From positions 496,001 through 560,000 of the forward strand of contig NZ_JAFBIT010000002.1 of NCBI RefSeq assembly GCF_021531715.1: 64,000 nucleotides of DNA. Reading direction: 5' to 3'. This document shows positions 27,109 to 35,465 of this stretch, in pieces. The notes under the pieces were generated by a model. It did no database searches. It saw only the letters and a program-made list of their open reading frames with translations, and was not told the DNA's origin. Positions within the stretch are counted from its first letter, which is position 1. The number at the start of each line of letters is the position of its first letter. Source of the stretch: Anaeromassilibacillus senegalensis. GTDB lineage: Bacteria; Bacillota; Clostridia; Oscillospirales; Acutalibacteraceae. The translations under genes were made by a program, and so were the position numbers.

Positions 27109-28054
27109 TTTTTATACTCCTTGTAAACAGCGCATTGAGTGCGTCTTGTGGATCTTCGTTTCTATACAATACGTTATATACCGCAGAACAGATCGGCAGA
27201 TCGACCCCAACGGTTTTGCCGAGGCGCAGCAGCGCGTCCACAGCGTAATAACCCTCCGCGAGCGCGTCGAACGGCTCCTGCCGCACGAATTTTTCGCCGA
27301 ACATGCGGTTGTGCGAATACGGCGAGAAAAGCGTCGCCTCGTAGTCGCCGAGGTGGCACAGGCCGTAGGCGGAAAGCTCGCTGCCGCCGAGCGCATCGAT
27401 GAGCCGCGCGATCTCCCGCGTGCCGCGCGCCATCAGCGCGCCCTTGAGCGTCGAAAGCCCGAGCCCGTCGAGCATACCGGCGGCGATGCCGATGACGTTC
27501 TTTGCCGCCGCGCCGATCTCGCTGCCGATCAGATCCTGTCCGTAATAAAAACGGATCAGCTCGCTCGAGAACGACTCGACCAGCGTGCGCTTCGCATCCT
27601 CGTCATCGCTGTCGATGACCATACAGTTCGGCACGCCCGCGGCAAATTCCTGCACATGGCCGGGGCCGACCCACACCGCCACGCGGTTGGAGCGATCGCA
27701 TTCTGCGGCGCAGACCTCGGAAAGGCGCATGCCGGTCTCGATTTCAATGCCCTTCATACAGAGCACAAAAATTTTATTTTGAAGGTTCAGCGGGGCAAGC
27801 TCGCGCATCAGCGCGCGCAGACCCTGCGAATGGACGGAGATCACGATGATGTCGCTGTCCGCCGCCGCATGGAGATCAGTCGTCAGCGTGAGCGTTTCGG
27901 GCATCGTGACAAGCCCGTTCGAGCGCGTTTCGAGCAGCGCGCGCATACGCGCCGACTCTCTGCGCCCATAAAGGAAAACGGTGTGGCCGATTTTATCGAG
28001 GTACCACGCGATAAATGAGCCCCAGCGGCCACAGCCGATAACGGTAATGTTCAT
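27098..28054 (-). CDS. gpsA: Glycerol-3-phosphate dehydrogenase [NAD(P)+]
   Basis: Reduces dihydroxyacetone phosphate to sn-glycerol 3-phosphate for phospholipid synthesis. The 318-residue protein has the Rossmann motif GCGRWG at 7-12, a conserved GPGHVQEF-like block and the catalytic region AAAKNVIGIAAGMLDGLG. The usual GPSFA motif is replaced by GPGHV, a variant seen in some Clostridia. It precedes the GNAT-fRMsr gene with a small overlap and follows pgsA on the same strand, so the neighbourhood is partly phospholipid-related. Confidence 0.88.
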   Translation of the reverse strand: MNITVIGCGRWGSFIAWYLDKIGHTVFLYGRRESARMRALLETRSNGLVTMPETLTLTTDLHAAADSDIIVISVHSQGLRALMRELAPLNLQNKIFVLCMKGIEIETGMRLSEVCAAECDRSNRVAVWVGPGHVQEFAAGVPNCMVIDSDDEDAKRTLVESFSSELIRFYYGQDLIGSEIGAAAKNVIGIAAGMLDGLGLSTLKGALMARGTREIARLIDALGGSELSAYGLCHLGDYEATLFSPYSHNRMFGEKFVRQEPFDALAEGYYAVDALLRLGKTVGVDLPICSAVYNVLYRNEDPQDALNALFTRSIKNEF

Positions 28055-28082
28055 AGGGGTTTGCAGTTCCTTCCTGCGGGAA

Positions 28083-28673
28083 TTATTTGTCGCGGAACAG
28101 CGCGGCGCTGTCCTTCGCGTAGATCACGCCAGAAACGGCGGCGAGCAGCGCCGCGATGCCCATCATCGCAAAGCCGATCCAGCCGAACACCGCGCGCACC
28201 GTCTCCACGGCGGGCAGTGTGAGAATGCCGAGCGCATGCAGCTCCAGCACGTATTGGAGCGCGAAGATCACACAGATCGCGACGATCTGCGAGACGGTTT
28301 TCGCCTTGCCCCAGTTGTTCGCGGCGATGACCTTGCCGTTTTCCACCGCGATCAGGCGGATGGAGGTGACGGCAAACTCGCGCACCATGATGAGCAGGAC
28401 GAACCAGACATTCGTGAAGCCCGTCGCAACAAAGCAGACGAGCGCCGACATCACCATGATTTTATCGGCGAGCGGGTCCATCAGCTTGCCAAAATTCGTG
28501 ATGAGGTGATCCCGCCGGGCGATTTTGCCATCGAGATGGTCGGTATACGACGCCGCGCCGAAGATCAGCCCGGCAATCAGCAGATGGTGCGGGATGAAAT
28601 CCGCCATCGTGAAGAACACAAAGAACGGGACGAGCGCCACCCGCAGCATTGTCAGTTTATTCGGTAAATTCAT
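28083..28673 (-). CDS. pgsA: CDP-diacylglycerol--glycerol-3-phosphate 3-phosphatidyltransferase
   Basis: Makes phosphatidylglycerophosphate from CDP-diacylglycerol in the membrane. The CDP-alcohol phosphotransferase signature D-G-x2-A-R-x8-G-x3-D-x3-D is perfect at residues 48-70 (Asp48, Gly49, Arg53, Gly62, Asp66, Asp70). Five or six hydrophobic segments and 196 residues match the family. AAAGGA precedes the ATG at 28673. It lies between rimO and gpsA, which supplies its glycerol 3-phosphate substrate. Confidence 0.93.
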   Translation of the reverse strand: MNLPNKLTMLRVALVPFFVFFTMADFIPHHLLIAGLIFGAASYTDHLDGKIARRDHLITNFGKLMDPLADKIMVMSALVCFVATGFTNVWFVLLIMVREFAVTSIRLIAVENGKVIAANNWGKAKTVSQIVAICVIFALQYVLELHALGILTLPAVETVRAVFGWIGFAMMGIAALLAAVSGVIYAKDSAALFRDK

Positions 28674-28693
28674 ATGCAGGTCCTTTCCGCGGC

Positions 28694-30016
28694 TCAGACG
28701 CGTGTGCCGAACAGGTCGCAGTCGATCGCCTCATCGATGTGCACCGTGACGAGCTGGCCGAGATACGGCTTCTTCTCGGCAGAGAAGAACACCTTGCCGT
28801 CGATATCCGGCGCATCCATCGCGCTGCGGCCGAACCAGCATTCGGCGTAGCGATCGAAGCCCTCGGTAAGCACCTCGATGTCGCGGCCCACCTGCTTTTC
28901 GCCGAGGCGATCCATAATGTTCATCTGCGCGTCCATAATCAGCTCGGCGCGGTGGTTCTTCACGTCCTCGTCGATCTGATCCGGCAGCTCCGCCGCCGGC
29001 GTGTTTTCTTCCTGCGAGTACGCGAAGCAGCCGAGACGCTCAAACTGTACGTCCTTCACGAACTCCGCAAGCTCGGTGAAATCCTCCTCGGTTTCGCCGG
29101 GGAAACCCGTGATCAGCGTGGTACGCAGCGTGACGTTCGGGATCTTCTCGCGGATCTTCTGCATCAGCGCCGTGAGGCTCTGGCGGTCGCCGCGGCGGTT
29201 CATCGCCTTCAGAATCTTGCCCGACGCGTGCTGGAGCGGCAGGTCGATGTATTTGACGATCTTTTCCTCCTCGGCCATCGTGTCGAGCAGCTCGTCCGTG
29301 ATGGCGTCCGGGTAGCAGTACAGCACGCGGAGCCAGTGCAGCTTCTCGATTTTGCACAGGCGGCGCAGGAGCTTTGCGAGCGAATACTCGCCGTAGAGGT
29401 CGATGCCGTAGCGCGTCGTATCCTGCGCGATGAGGATCAGCTCCTTTGCGCCGTTCTCGACGAGCGCGCGCGCCTCTTCCTCGATGCTCTCCATCGTGCG
29501 GCTGCGGTAGCCGCCGCGGATCATCGGGATCGCGCAGTAGGTGCAGCGGTTGTCACAGCCCTCGGCGATCTTGAGGTACGCGAAATAGCTCGGCGTGGAA
29601 AGTTCGCGGTCGCCGCACAGCGGCATTTTCTCCTTCTCCGGGAAGCACTCCGTGAAGTCCTCCATCACGCTCTCGATGCACGCGGCGATATCGCCGTTCG
29701 CACCGATGCCGAACACGCCGTCCACCTCGGGCAGTTCCTTGTGGATTTCCTCGCGGTAGCGTTCAGCAAGGCAGCCCGTGACGACGAGTTTTTTGATGCG
29801 TCCCTCTTTTTTCAGCGTCGCAAGCTCGAGAATCTCGTCGATCGATTCCTGCTTCGCGCTCTCGATAAAGCCGCAGGTATTGACAATCGCCACATCGGCG
29901 AGCGCCGCGTCGTCGCTCAGCTCAAAGCCTGCGTTCTTGAGGCTCGCCATCAGCATTTCGCCGTCCACCTGATTTTTGGCACAGCCAAGGCTGACCATTC
30001 CCACTTTTATAGCCAT
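28694..30016 (-). CDS. rimO: Ribosomal protein S12 methylthiotransferase RimO
   Basis: Radical-SAM enzyme that adds a methylthio group to an aspartate of ribosomal protein S12. The 440-residue protein has the N-terminal cluster cysteines Cys12, Cys48 and Cys82, the radical-SAM motif Cys154-x3-Cys158-x2-Cys161 and a C-terminal TRAM domain. The start VGMVSLGCAKNQVDGE is specific for RimO rather than MiaB. AAAGGG precedes the ATG at 30016. The recX terminator separates it from recA-recX. Confidence 0.95.
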   Translation of the reverse strand: MAIKVGMVSLGCAKNQVDGEMLMASLKNAGFELSDDAALADVAIVNTCGFIESAKQESIDEILELATLKKEGRIKKLVVTGCLAERYREEIHKELPEVDGVFGIGANGDIAACIESVMEDFTECFPEKEKMPLCGDRELSTPSYFAYLKIAEGCDNRCTYCAIPMIRGGYRSRTMESIEEEARALVENGAKELILIAQDTTRYGIDLYGEYSLAKLLRRLCKIEKLHWLRVLYCYPDAITDELLDTMAEEEKIVKYIDLPLQHASGKILKAMNRRGDRQSLTALMQKIREKIPNVTLRTTLITGFPGETEEDFTELAEFVKDVQFERLGCFAYSQEENTPAAELPDQIDEDVKNHRAELIMDAQMNIMDRLGEKQVGRDIEVLTEGFDRYAECWFGRSAMDAPDIDGKVFFSAEKKPYLGQLVTVHIDEAIDCDLFGTRV

Positions 30017-30063
30017 GTTGAAAACCCTTTCGTTGTTCGCAGTTTTTCTTTATTCTAGCAGAA

Positions 30064-30097
30064 AACAGACGGCATTTCAATCGAAAAGCCGTCTGTT
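30064..30097 (-). terminator. Intrinsic terminator of recA-recX
   Basis: Minus-strand stem AACAGACGGC with GCCGTCTGTT (10 bp, 30097-30088 with 30073-30064), followed by TTTTCTGC, just downstream of the recX stop. Confidence 0.8.
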
Positions 30098-30120
30098 CAC
30101 AAAAAACGTACAATTGAGCT

Positions 30121-30738
30121 TTATTCCTCCGGCTCCGCGTTCAGCGCGGCGAAGATGTCCTCGAAGCCGTAGCCGTACCGCTGCAAGGCGGCGACGGCGC
30201 GGCGGCGGGTCTTTTCGTCCTCCCACGCGGCGGGGTATTTGCGCTCCAAAATCGCGCGGATGGTTTCCACCGTTTCGTCGCGGTCTGTGGAAAATTCCTC
30301 GAGTGCCGCTTCGATCAGATCGTCCGCGATGCCCTTCTGGCGCAGCTCCTGCTTCACGCGGCGGGTGCCGAATTTGCGGCGCTCAAAAAGCTCCTGCGCA
30401 AGGCGGCGGGCATACTGCTCGTCGTCCACAAGCCCGAGCTCCTCCATGTGCTCGGCGGCACGGCGGGCGGCTTCACGGTCAAATTCCGCGCGCGTGATCT
30501 TATCCTCGAGCTCCTTTTTCGAGTGCGCCCGGTGCTCGAGGAGATACAGCGCCTTTTCCTCAGCGCGGTGCGCGGCGGAATCCTGCAAGAGCGCATGGAG
30601 CTGCTCGTCGTCGATTTCATCGCCCGGCGCAAGCCCGCTTTTCAGCAGCGTTTCCGTATCGACCTTCACGGCCGCTTCACCGTCGATATAAAGCTGCGAG
30701 AGCCTGCGGCGGCGCGGCTGGATATCGGTGATGATCAT
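30121..30738 (-). CDS. recX: Regulatory protein RecX
   Basis: Small modulator that inhibits RecA filaments. The 205-residue protein consists of tandem three-helix RecX repeats ([39 protein letters not shown] region). It follows recA with an ATGA overlap, giving tight translational coupling, and has a terminator after its stop. The arrangement recA-recX is common and supports the call. Confidence 0.92.
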   Translation of the reverse strand: MIITDIQPRRRRLSQLYIDGEAAVKVDTETLLKSGLAPGDEIDDEQLHALLQDSAAHRAEEKALYLLEHRAHSKKELEDKITRAEFDREAARRAAEHMEELGLVDDEQYARRLAQELFERRKFGTRRVKQELRQKGIADDLIEAALEEFSTDRDETVETIRAILERKYPAAWEDEKTRRRAVAALQRYGYGFEDIFAALNAEPEE

Positions 30739-31916
30739 TCGTCGTCATCGACGGTGATGTCGATGTCCGCCTGCACACTCTTGGCCGTTCTCTTCTCTTC
30801 GGGGGCTTCCGGCGTCTCGACCGGTGTTGCGACCGGCTTCGCATCCGCGCCGCCCTTTGCGGACTTCGCGTACAGCTTGCCCGCGTTCTCCTTCACCTTG
30901 CCGGCGATCTCTTCAAAGATATCCGGGTTATCCTGCAGGAATTTCTTCGCGTTGTCGCGGCCCTGCCCGATGCGCGTGCCGCTATACGAGAACCACGCGC
31001 CGCTCTTCTGCACGATGTCGAGCTTCTCGGCGAGGTCGAGCAGATCGCCGACGCGGGAAATGCCCTGCCCGTACATGATATCGAATTCCACCTCGCGGAA
31101 CGGCGGGGCAACCTTGTTCTTGACGACCTTGACCTTCGTGCGCGAGCCGATGACATCCGAGCCGCTCTTGAGAACCTCTTTCTTGCGCACATCAAGGCGT
31201 ACGGAAGAATAGAACTTCAGCGCGCGGCCGCCCGGCGTGACCTCCGGATTGCCGTACACCACACCGACCTTCTCGCGGAGCTGGTTGATGAAGATCGCGA
31301 CGCAGTTGGATTTCGAAATCGCGCCCGCAAGCTTGCGCAGCGCCTGCGACATCAGCCGCGCCTGCAGGCCAACGTGGCTGTCGCCCATCTCGCCCTCAAT
31401 CTCCGCGCGCGGCACCAGCGCCGCAACGGAGTCCACAACGATGACGTCGATCGCGTTGGAGCGCACAAGCGCCTCGGTGATCTCGAGCGCCTGCTCGCCG
31501 GTGTCCGGCTGGGAAACGAGCAGGGAATCGACGTCTACGCCGAGCGCGGAAGCATAGACCGGGTCGAGCGCATGCTCGACGTCGATGAACGCGGCATTAC
31601 CGCCCATCTTCTGCCCTTCCGCGACGCAGTGCAGCGCGAGCGTCGTCTTACCGGAGGATTCCGGCCCGTAGATCTCGACGATTCTGCCGCGCGGCAGGCC
31701 GCCGATGCCGAGCGCAAGATCAAGAGAAAGCGAGCCTGTGGGGATGGACTCCACCTGCAGCGCGTTGTTCTGGCCGAGCCGCATCACGGCGCCCTCGCCG
31801 AACTGCTTCTTGATCTGCGTCAGCGCCGTTTCAAGCGCCTTGATTTTGTCCTCCGGCTTGATTTTGTCGCCGGACTTAACTTTTTCCGATACCTTGTTGT
31901 TCTTGTCGTTTGCCAT
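30735..31916 (-). CDS. recA: Recombinase RecA
   Basis: ATP-dependent strand-exchange protein and SOS co-protease. The 393 residues include Walker A GPESSGKT at 84-91, the [19 protein letters not shown] block and the L2 region [16 protein letters not shown]. The C-terminus is acidic as usual; the N-terminus has a charged extension of about 25 residues. Its promoter carries a likely LexA half-perfect site upstream of the -35 box. Confidence 0.97.
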   Translation of the reverse strand: MANDKNNKVSEKVKSGDKIKPEDKIKALETALTQIKKQFGEGAVMRLGQNNALQVESIPTGSLSLDLALGIGGLPRGRIVEIYGPESSGKTTLALHCVAEGQKMGGNAAFIDVEHALDPVYASALGVDVDSLLVSQPDTGEQALEITEALVRSNAIDVIVVDSVAALVPRAEIEGEMGDSHVGLQARLMSQALRKLAGAISKSNCVAIFINQLREKVGVVYGNPEVTPGGRALKFYSSVRLDVRKKEVLKSGSDVIGSRTKVKVVKNKVAPPFREVEFDIMYGQGISRVGDLLDLAEKLDIVQKSGAWFSYSGTRIGQGRDNAKKFLQDNPDIFEEIAGKVKENAGKLYAKSAKGGADAKPVATPVETPEAPEEKRTAKSVQADIDITVDDDE

Positions 31917-31961
31917 GTGTATATCCTCGCCTTTTCCTGAAATTCCGTGTTCTGTGCTTTT

Positions 31962-31990
31962 ATTATACTAAATCCGCGAAAAAAAAGCAA
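31962..31990 (-). promoter_or_regulatory. Sigma-A promoter of recA
   Basis: Minus-strand TTGCTT (31990-31985) and TATAAT (31967-31962) with a 17-base spacer, about 45 bases upstream of the recA start. Confidence 0.7.
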
Positions 31991-32000
31991 TGGATTTTCC

Positions 32001-32012
32001 GAACATATTTTC
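32001..32012. promoter_or_regulatory. Possible LexA (SOS) box of recA
   Basis: GAACATATTTTC matches the Gram-positive LexA core GAAC-N4-GTTC at seven of eight defined positions and begins 11 bases upstream of the recA -35 box. Known recA regulation supports it; the sequence alone is suggestive. Confidence 0.45.
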
Positions 32013-32049
32013 TACTTTTTGAAAATTTTCCGCCGCTTCCCATGCATAA

Positions 32050-32076
32050 GGGCGCCGCTCACGTGGAGCGGCGCCC
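32050..32076. other. Strong GC-rich hairpin downstream of pgm
   Basis: A 10-bp stem GGGCGCCGCT / AGCGGCGCCC with a 7-base loop lies about 25 bases after the phospho-sugar mutase stop. No U-tract follows on either strand, so it may protect the mRNA end or terminate weakly. Confidence 0.45.
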
Positions 32077-32098
32077 TGCAGCTGGTATTCTGTTTATA

Positions 32099-33799
32099 TT
32101 ACAGGCCGAGCAAAGCGGTGGCTGCCGCCTTCATCTTCGCGATGATCTCCTCGGACTCCTCACGCGTCTTGCCCTTGCCGGAGAGGTAGATCTTGATCTT
32201 CGGCTCGGTGCCGGACGGACGGACAATCAGCTTGCTGCCGTTCTCGAGGCGATACTCGAGCACGTTCGACTTCGGCAGCGTGATCTCGGACTTCTCCTCG
32301 CCGTCTGTGCGGACGGAAAGCTTGTAGTCGCTGTTGCCGATGACCTTAAAGCCCGCGATCTCCGTCGGCGGGTTCGTGCGCAGACCGTCCATGATGGCGT
32401 TCATCTGCTTCATGCCGTCCTCGCCCTCGAAGGTGAAGTTGCACAGGTCGTTCTTGTAATAGCCGTACTTCTCATACAGCTCGTTGATGGCGTCGATCAG
32501 CGTCATGCCCTTTTCCTTGTAGTAGGAGGCCATTTCGCAGATCAGCATGCTGCCGTTAACGGCGTCCTTGTCACGGACATAGCCGCCGGAGAGGTAGCCG
32601 TAGCTTTCCTCGAAGCCGAGCAGGTAGCGCTCCGGATGGCCCTCGCTCTCGAGCAGGGCGATCTGGTCGCCGATATACTTGAAGCCGGTCAGCACGCGGC
32701 GGATCTCAATGCCGTAATCCTTCGCGATGTCGTTGACCATATCTGTGGAAACAATCGTTGTGACCGCAACCGGATCCTTCGGCATGGTGCCGAGCTCGGT
32801 CTTGCACTGTGCGATGAAGTTCAAAAGGACGATGCCGACCTCGTTGCCGGTCATGAGCTGATATGTACCGTTCTGGTTGACGGCGATGCCCACGCGGTCG
32901 CAGTCCGGATCAGTCGCGAGCAGCAGGTCGGGCTTTACGGTCTCGCAGAGCTCGAGGCCCTTCTGGAGCGCCTCGCGGATCTCCGGGTTCGGATACGGGC
33001 AGGTCGGGAAGTTGCCGTCCGGCTCGCTCTGCTCGGGAACGACCGTGACGTCCTTGACGCCGATCTTGTCGAGAATGCGCAGGACGCACATCTTGCCGCT
33101 GCCGTTGAGCGGTGTGTAGACGAGCTTGAGGTTATCCGCCGGCTTACCGAGGATGCTCTCCTTGTAGACGTCCGCGATGAACGCGCTGACGGTCTCCTCG
33201 CCGATGTATTCGATCTTGCCGGCGGCGAGCGCCTCGTCGAACGGGATCTTCTTCACGTCCGCGAAGATATCGAGCGCTTCGATTGCCGCCATAATGCCGT
33301 CCGCCATGCCCTCGGTAACCTGGCAGCCGTCGCTGCCGTAGGCCTTATAGCCGTTGTACTTTGCGGGGTTGTGGCTCGCCGTGACGCAGATGCCGGCGTC
33401 GCACTTCAGGTGGCGCACCGCGTAGGACAGCGCCGGGGTCGGCATAAGCTGCGGATACAGATACGCCTTGATGCCGTTTGCGGCAAGCACCGCAGCGGAT
33501 TCTCTGGCAAAGAGCACGCCCTTGTTGCGGCTGTCGTGCGCAATCGCAACGGAAAGCGGCTTGCCTTCGCCGGTCTGAATCAGGTAATTCGCAAGACCCT
33601 GCGTCGCCTTTCTGACGGTGTAAACATTCATGCGGTTGGTGCCTGCGCCGATGACGCCGCGCAGACCGCCTGTACCAAACTCCAGATTTCTGTAAAAACG
33701 GTCGTTGATCTCCTCAGGCTGATTCTGAACGGAAAGCAGCTCCTCGGTCAAGTCCTTGTCGTCCAGATCAACGCTTAACCATCTCTCATATTCGGTCAT
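32099..33799 (-). CDS. Phospho-sugar mutase (phosphoglucomutase/phosphomannomutase)
   Basis: Interconverts hexose 1- and 6-phosphates, supplying sugar nucleotides. The 566 residues match the long PgcA-type enzymes of Firmicutes. The catalytic phosphoserine loop CVTASHNPAKYNGYKAY places the serine near 142; the metal loop is DPDCDRVG, the sugar loop GFEESYGYLSGG and the phosphate site RPSGTEPKIKIY. The start at 33799 follows GGAAGGA. It has its own promoter. Confidence 0.93.
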   Translation of the reverse strand: MTEYERWLSVDLDDKDLTEELLSVQNQPEEINDRFYRNLEFGTGGLRGVIGAGTNRMNVYTVRKATQGLANYLIQTGEGKPLSVAIAHDSRNKGVLFARESAAVLAANGIKAYLYPQLMPTPALSYAVRHLKCDAGICVTASHNPAKYNGYKAYGSDGCQVTEGMADGIMAAIEALDIFADVKKIPFDEALAAGKIEYIGEETVSAFIADVYKESILGKPADNLKLVYTPLNGSGKMCVLRILDKIGVKDVTVVPEQSEPDGNFPTCPYPNPEIREALQKGLELCETVKPDLLLATDPDCDRVGIAVNQNGTYQLMTGNEVGIVLLNFIAQCKTELGTMPKDPVAVTTIVSTDMVNDIAKDYGIEIRRVLTGFKYIGDQIALLESEGHPERYLLGFEESYGYLSGGYVRDKDAVNGSMLICEMASYYKEKGMTLIDAINELYEKYGYYKNDLCNFTFEGEDGMKQMNAIMDGLRTNPPTEIAGFKVIGNSDYKLSVRTDGEEKSEITLPKSNVLEYRLENGSKLIVRPSGTEPKIKIYLSGKGKTREESEEIIAKMKAAATALLGL

Positions 33800-33869
33800 A
33801 TTCTTCGTCCTTCCATGATAATTTTTTCACATGTGCCGTTGGAAATGCGCATGCAAAGGCCCTAGAATA

Positions 33870-33898
33870 AGATTACCATTTTCCATGTACAATGTCAA
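33870..33898 (-). promoter_or_regulatory. Sigma-A promoter of the phospho-sugar mutase gene
   Basis: Minus-strand consensus TTGACA (33898-33893) and TAATCT (33875-33870) with a 17-base spacer. Confidence 0.75.
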
Positions 33899-33920
33899 TG
33901 ACGAATTGTGGAAAACCCTG

Positions 33921-34388
33921 TCAGTTTCTGTGTATAATGTTTGTAAGGATTCCGGAATCCGAAATGTCCACGACGCCATACGTCGCGGGATATGCGGAGA
34001 TGGAGCCGGGGTTCAGGATATACAAACCGTCCTCGTACGTTTCGAGCGCCTCATGCGTATGCCCGAAGAGCAGAAGGTTTGCCTTTGCCTCCCGGGCAGC
34101 GCAGACCGCGCTGTACAGGCCGTATTTCACGTTGTAGGCGTGGCCGTGCGTGCAGAAGATCCGCGCGCCGCCGAGGTCGAGCACCTCCCGAACCGGCGCG
34201 TCCGAGCCGAAATCGCAGTTGCCACGCACCGCATAGAACGCCATCTCCGGGAACAGCGCGCGCATCTGCTGGATGTCGCGCTCGCCGTCGCCGAGGAAGA
34301 TCACCGCATCCGCCGTGCGGTGGCGCTCCAGCGCCTCGCGCATGTACAGCGGCATGCCGTGGGAATCCGAAAAAACCAGAAGCTTCAT
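33921..34388 (-). CDS. Metallophosphoesterase, YfcE/MJ0936-like
   Basis: Calcineurin-like phosphodiesterase of 155 residues, typical for the small YfcE family. Metal ligands are visible as SDSHG (Asp8, His10), LGDGERD, RGNCD, THGH and GHTH. It probably acts on phosphodiesters in the cytosol; no substrate is implied. AAAGGA precedes the ATG. It diverges from the trio of small genes starting at 34465. Confidence 0.9.
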   Translation of the reverse strand: MKLLVFSDSHGMPLYMREALERHRTADAVIFLGDGERDIQQMRALFPEMAFYAVRGNCDFGSDAPVREVLDLGGARIFCTHGHAYNVKYGLYSAVCAAREAKANLLLFGHTHEALETYEDGLYILNPGSISAYPATYGVVDISDSGILTNIIHRN

Positions 34389-34464
34389 TGTTTCTTTCCT
34401 TTCATCTTTTCAGTCCCTCGCGCATATCCTGTAAGGAAAAACGAAACAAAAGGGGCGAATACCT

Positions 34465-34704
34465 TTGAATGAAAACCAGCTACAGGCGCTTCTGAAGCTG
34501 GCCGCCGAGCGGCTGCAGACCACGCCGGAAAAGCTGCGCGCCGCCGCCGAGCGCGGCGACCTGAAAAGCATCACCGGCAGCGCCGACAGCAGCCCGCAGG
34601 CCGAGCAGCTCCGCCGCGTTCTGAGCGACCCGGAGGCGGCGAAAAAGCTGCTTTCCACGCCCGCCGCGCAGAAGCTCTTCGAAGCGCTCGGAAAGCAAAA
34701 ATAA
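34465..34704 (+). CDS. Small protein of unknown function (79 aa), first of a trio
   Basis: Not recognised. It is a charged helical protein with no Cys. The start is a TTG at 34465 with AGGGG nine bases upstream; the adjacent ATG is out of frame. It ends about 20 bases before the next gene, whose ribosome binding site AGGAGG lies in the gap. The repeated pattern of short amphipathic helices and the two partners suggest a Clostridia-specific unit. Confidence 0.6.
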   Translation: MNENQLQALLKLAAERLQTTPEKLRAAAERGDLKSITGSADSSPQAEQLRRVLSDPEAAKKLLSTPAAQKLFEALGKQK

Positions 34705-34725
34705 ACGAAAAAGGAGGTCTGCGCC

Positions 34726-35136
34726 GTGGATGACATCTCCGCCGCGATACGCTCCGTCCTGAACGATCCGCAAAGCATGGCGCAGATTCAGGGCATCCTG
34801 AATTCCCTCAGCGGAGACGGCGCACCGCCTGCGCCGCAGCCTCCGCCGCCCGCTGCACCCGCGCAGAACACGGGCAACGCGCTCAGCGCCCTGCTGCCCG
34901 CCATGAACGCGGCGCAGGGCGCAGCCGATAACCCGATGATGACGATGCTGCTGCGCGCCGCGCCGCTGCTCACCGCCGCAAATCAGGAGGATGACGCCAC
35001 GCGCCTGCTCGCGGCTCTGCGCCCGCTGCTCGGTGAAGCAAGGCGCAAAAAGCTCGACGAAGCGAGCCGCATTTTAAAGCTTCTGCACCTTTTGCCGCTC
35101 CTGCGCGAGAGCGGCATTCTGCAGAATATTTTCTGA
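34726..35136 (+). CDS. Protein of unknown function (136 aa), Pro/Ala linker, second of a trio
   Basis: Not recognised. The GTG start at 34726 has a strong AGGAGG site. The N-terminal helix (about residues 1-30) is followed by a proline/alanine-rich linker (33-46) and a helical C-terminal half with leucine-rich segments (RILKLLHLLPLLRESGIL). No signal peptide. Its first 25 residues (SVLNDPQSMAQIQGILNSL) and the LSDPEAAKKLL of the preceding gene look alike, hinting at a shared helical motif. Confidence 0.65.
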   Translation: MDDISAAIRSVLNDPQSMAQIQGILNSLSGDGAPPAPQPPPPAAPAQNTGNALSALLPAMNAAQGAADNPMMTMLLRAAPLLTAANQEDDATRLLAALRPLLGEARRKKLDEASRILKLLHLLPLLRESGILQNIF

Positions 35137-35153
35137 GGGGAGCTGGGAACCGC

Positions 35154-35465
35154 ATGCCGAACAATATGCCGGATACGCGCGCCATCAACGAGGCGCTGCG
35201 CCGCGCGCGGGAGATGCAGTCCCGCTCCGCGCCCGCCCCGGAAGCATCCGAACCCGCGCCGCAGCCCGAGCCGCAGCCGGCCGCGCCCGCACCGCCGGAA
35301 AACAAGCAGGAAATGAAGCCGCAGCCTTCGGGGAAACACATTTCACCGCTCGATCTGCTCCTCAAGGACCGCGAGCGCACATTGATTCTGGCGCTTCTGA
35401 TTTTGCTCTCGAGCGAGGACTCCAACACCGAGCTGCTCTTCGCGCTGATGTACTTACTTATCTGA
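35154..35465 (+). CDS. Protein of unknown function (103 aa) with Pro/Ala linker and C-terminal hydrophobic tail, third of a trio
   Basis: Not recognised. An N-terminal helix (INEALRRAREMQ) is followed by a long Pro/Ala/Glu linker (about 25-57) and a C-terminal hydrophobic segment (TLILALLILLSS ... LLFALMYLLI, about 73-103). Similar C-terminal tails occur on other short uncharacterised Clostridia proteins. The tail could be a membrane anchor or a protein-protein interaction helix. The ATG at 35154 follows a GGGGAG site. Its 3' end overlaps the convergent proA stop by a few bases. Confidence 0.65.
   Translation: MPNNMPDTRAINEALRRAREMQSRSAPAPEASEPAPQPEPQPAAPAPPENKQEMKPQPSGKHISPLDLLLKDRERTLILALLILLSSEDSNTELLFALMYLLI

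Noticed and set aside
32050-32076. Terminator of the phospho-sugar mutase gene
   Set aside because: Strong stem but no U-tract on either strand, so listed only as a hairpin.
31910-33778. 622-codon plus-strand open frame
   Set aside because: Antisense to the phospho-sugar mutase gene, which has all family motifs.
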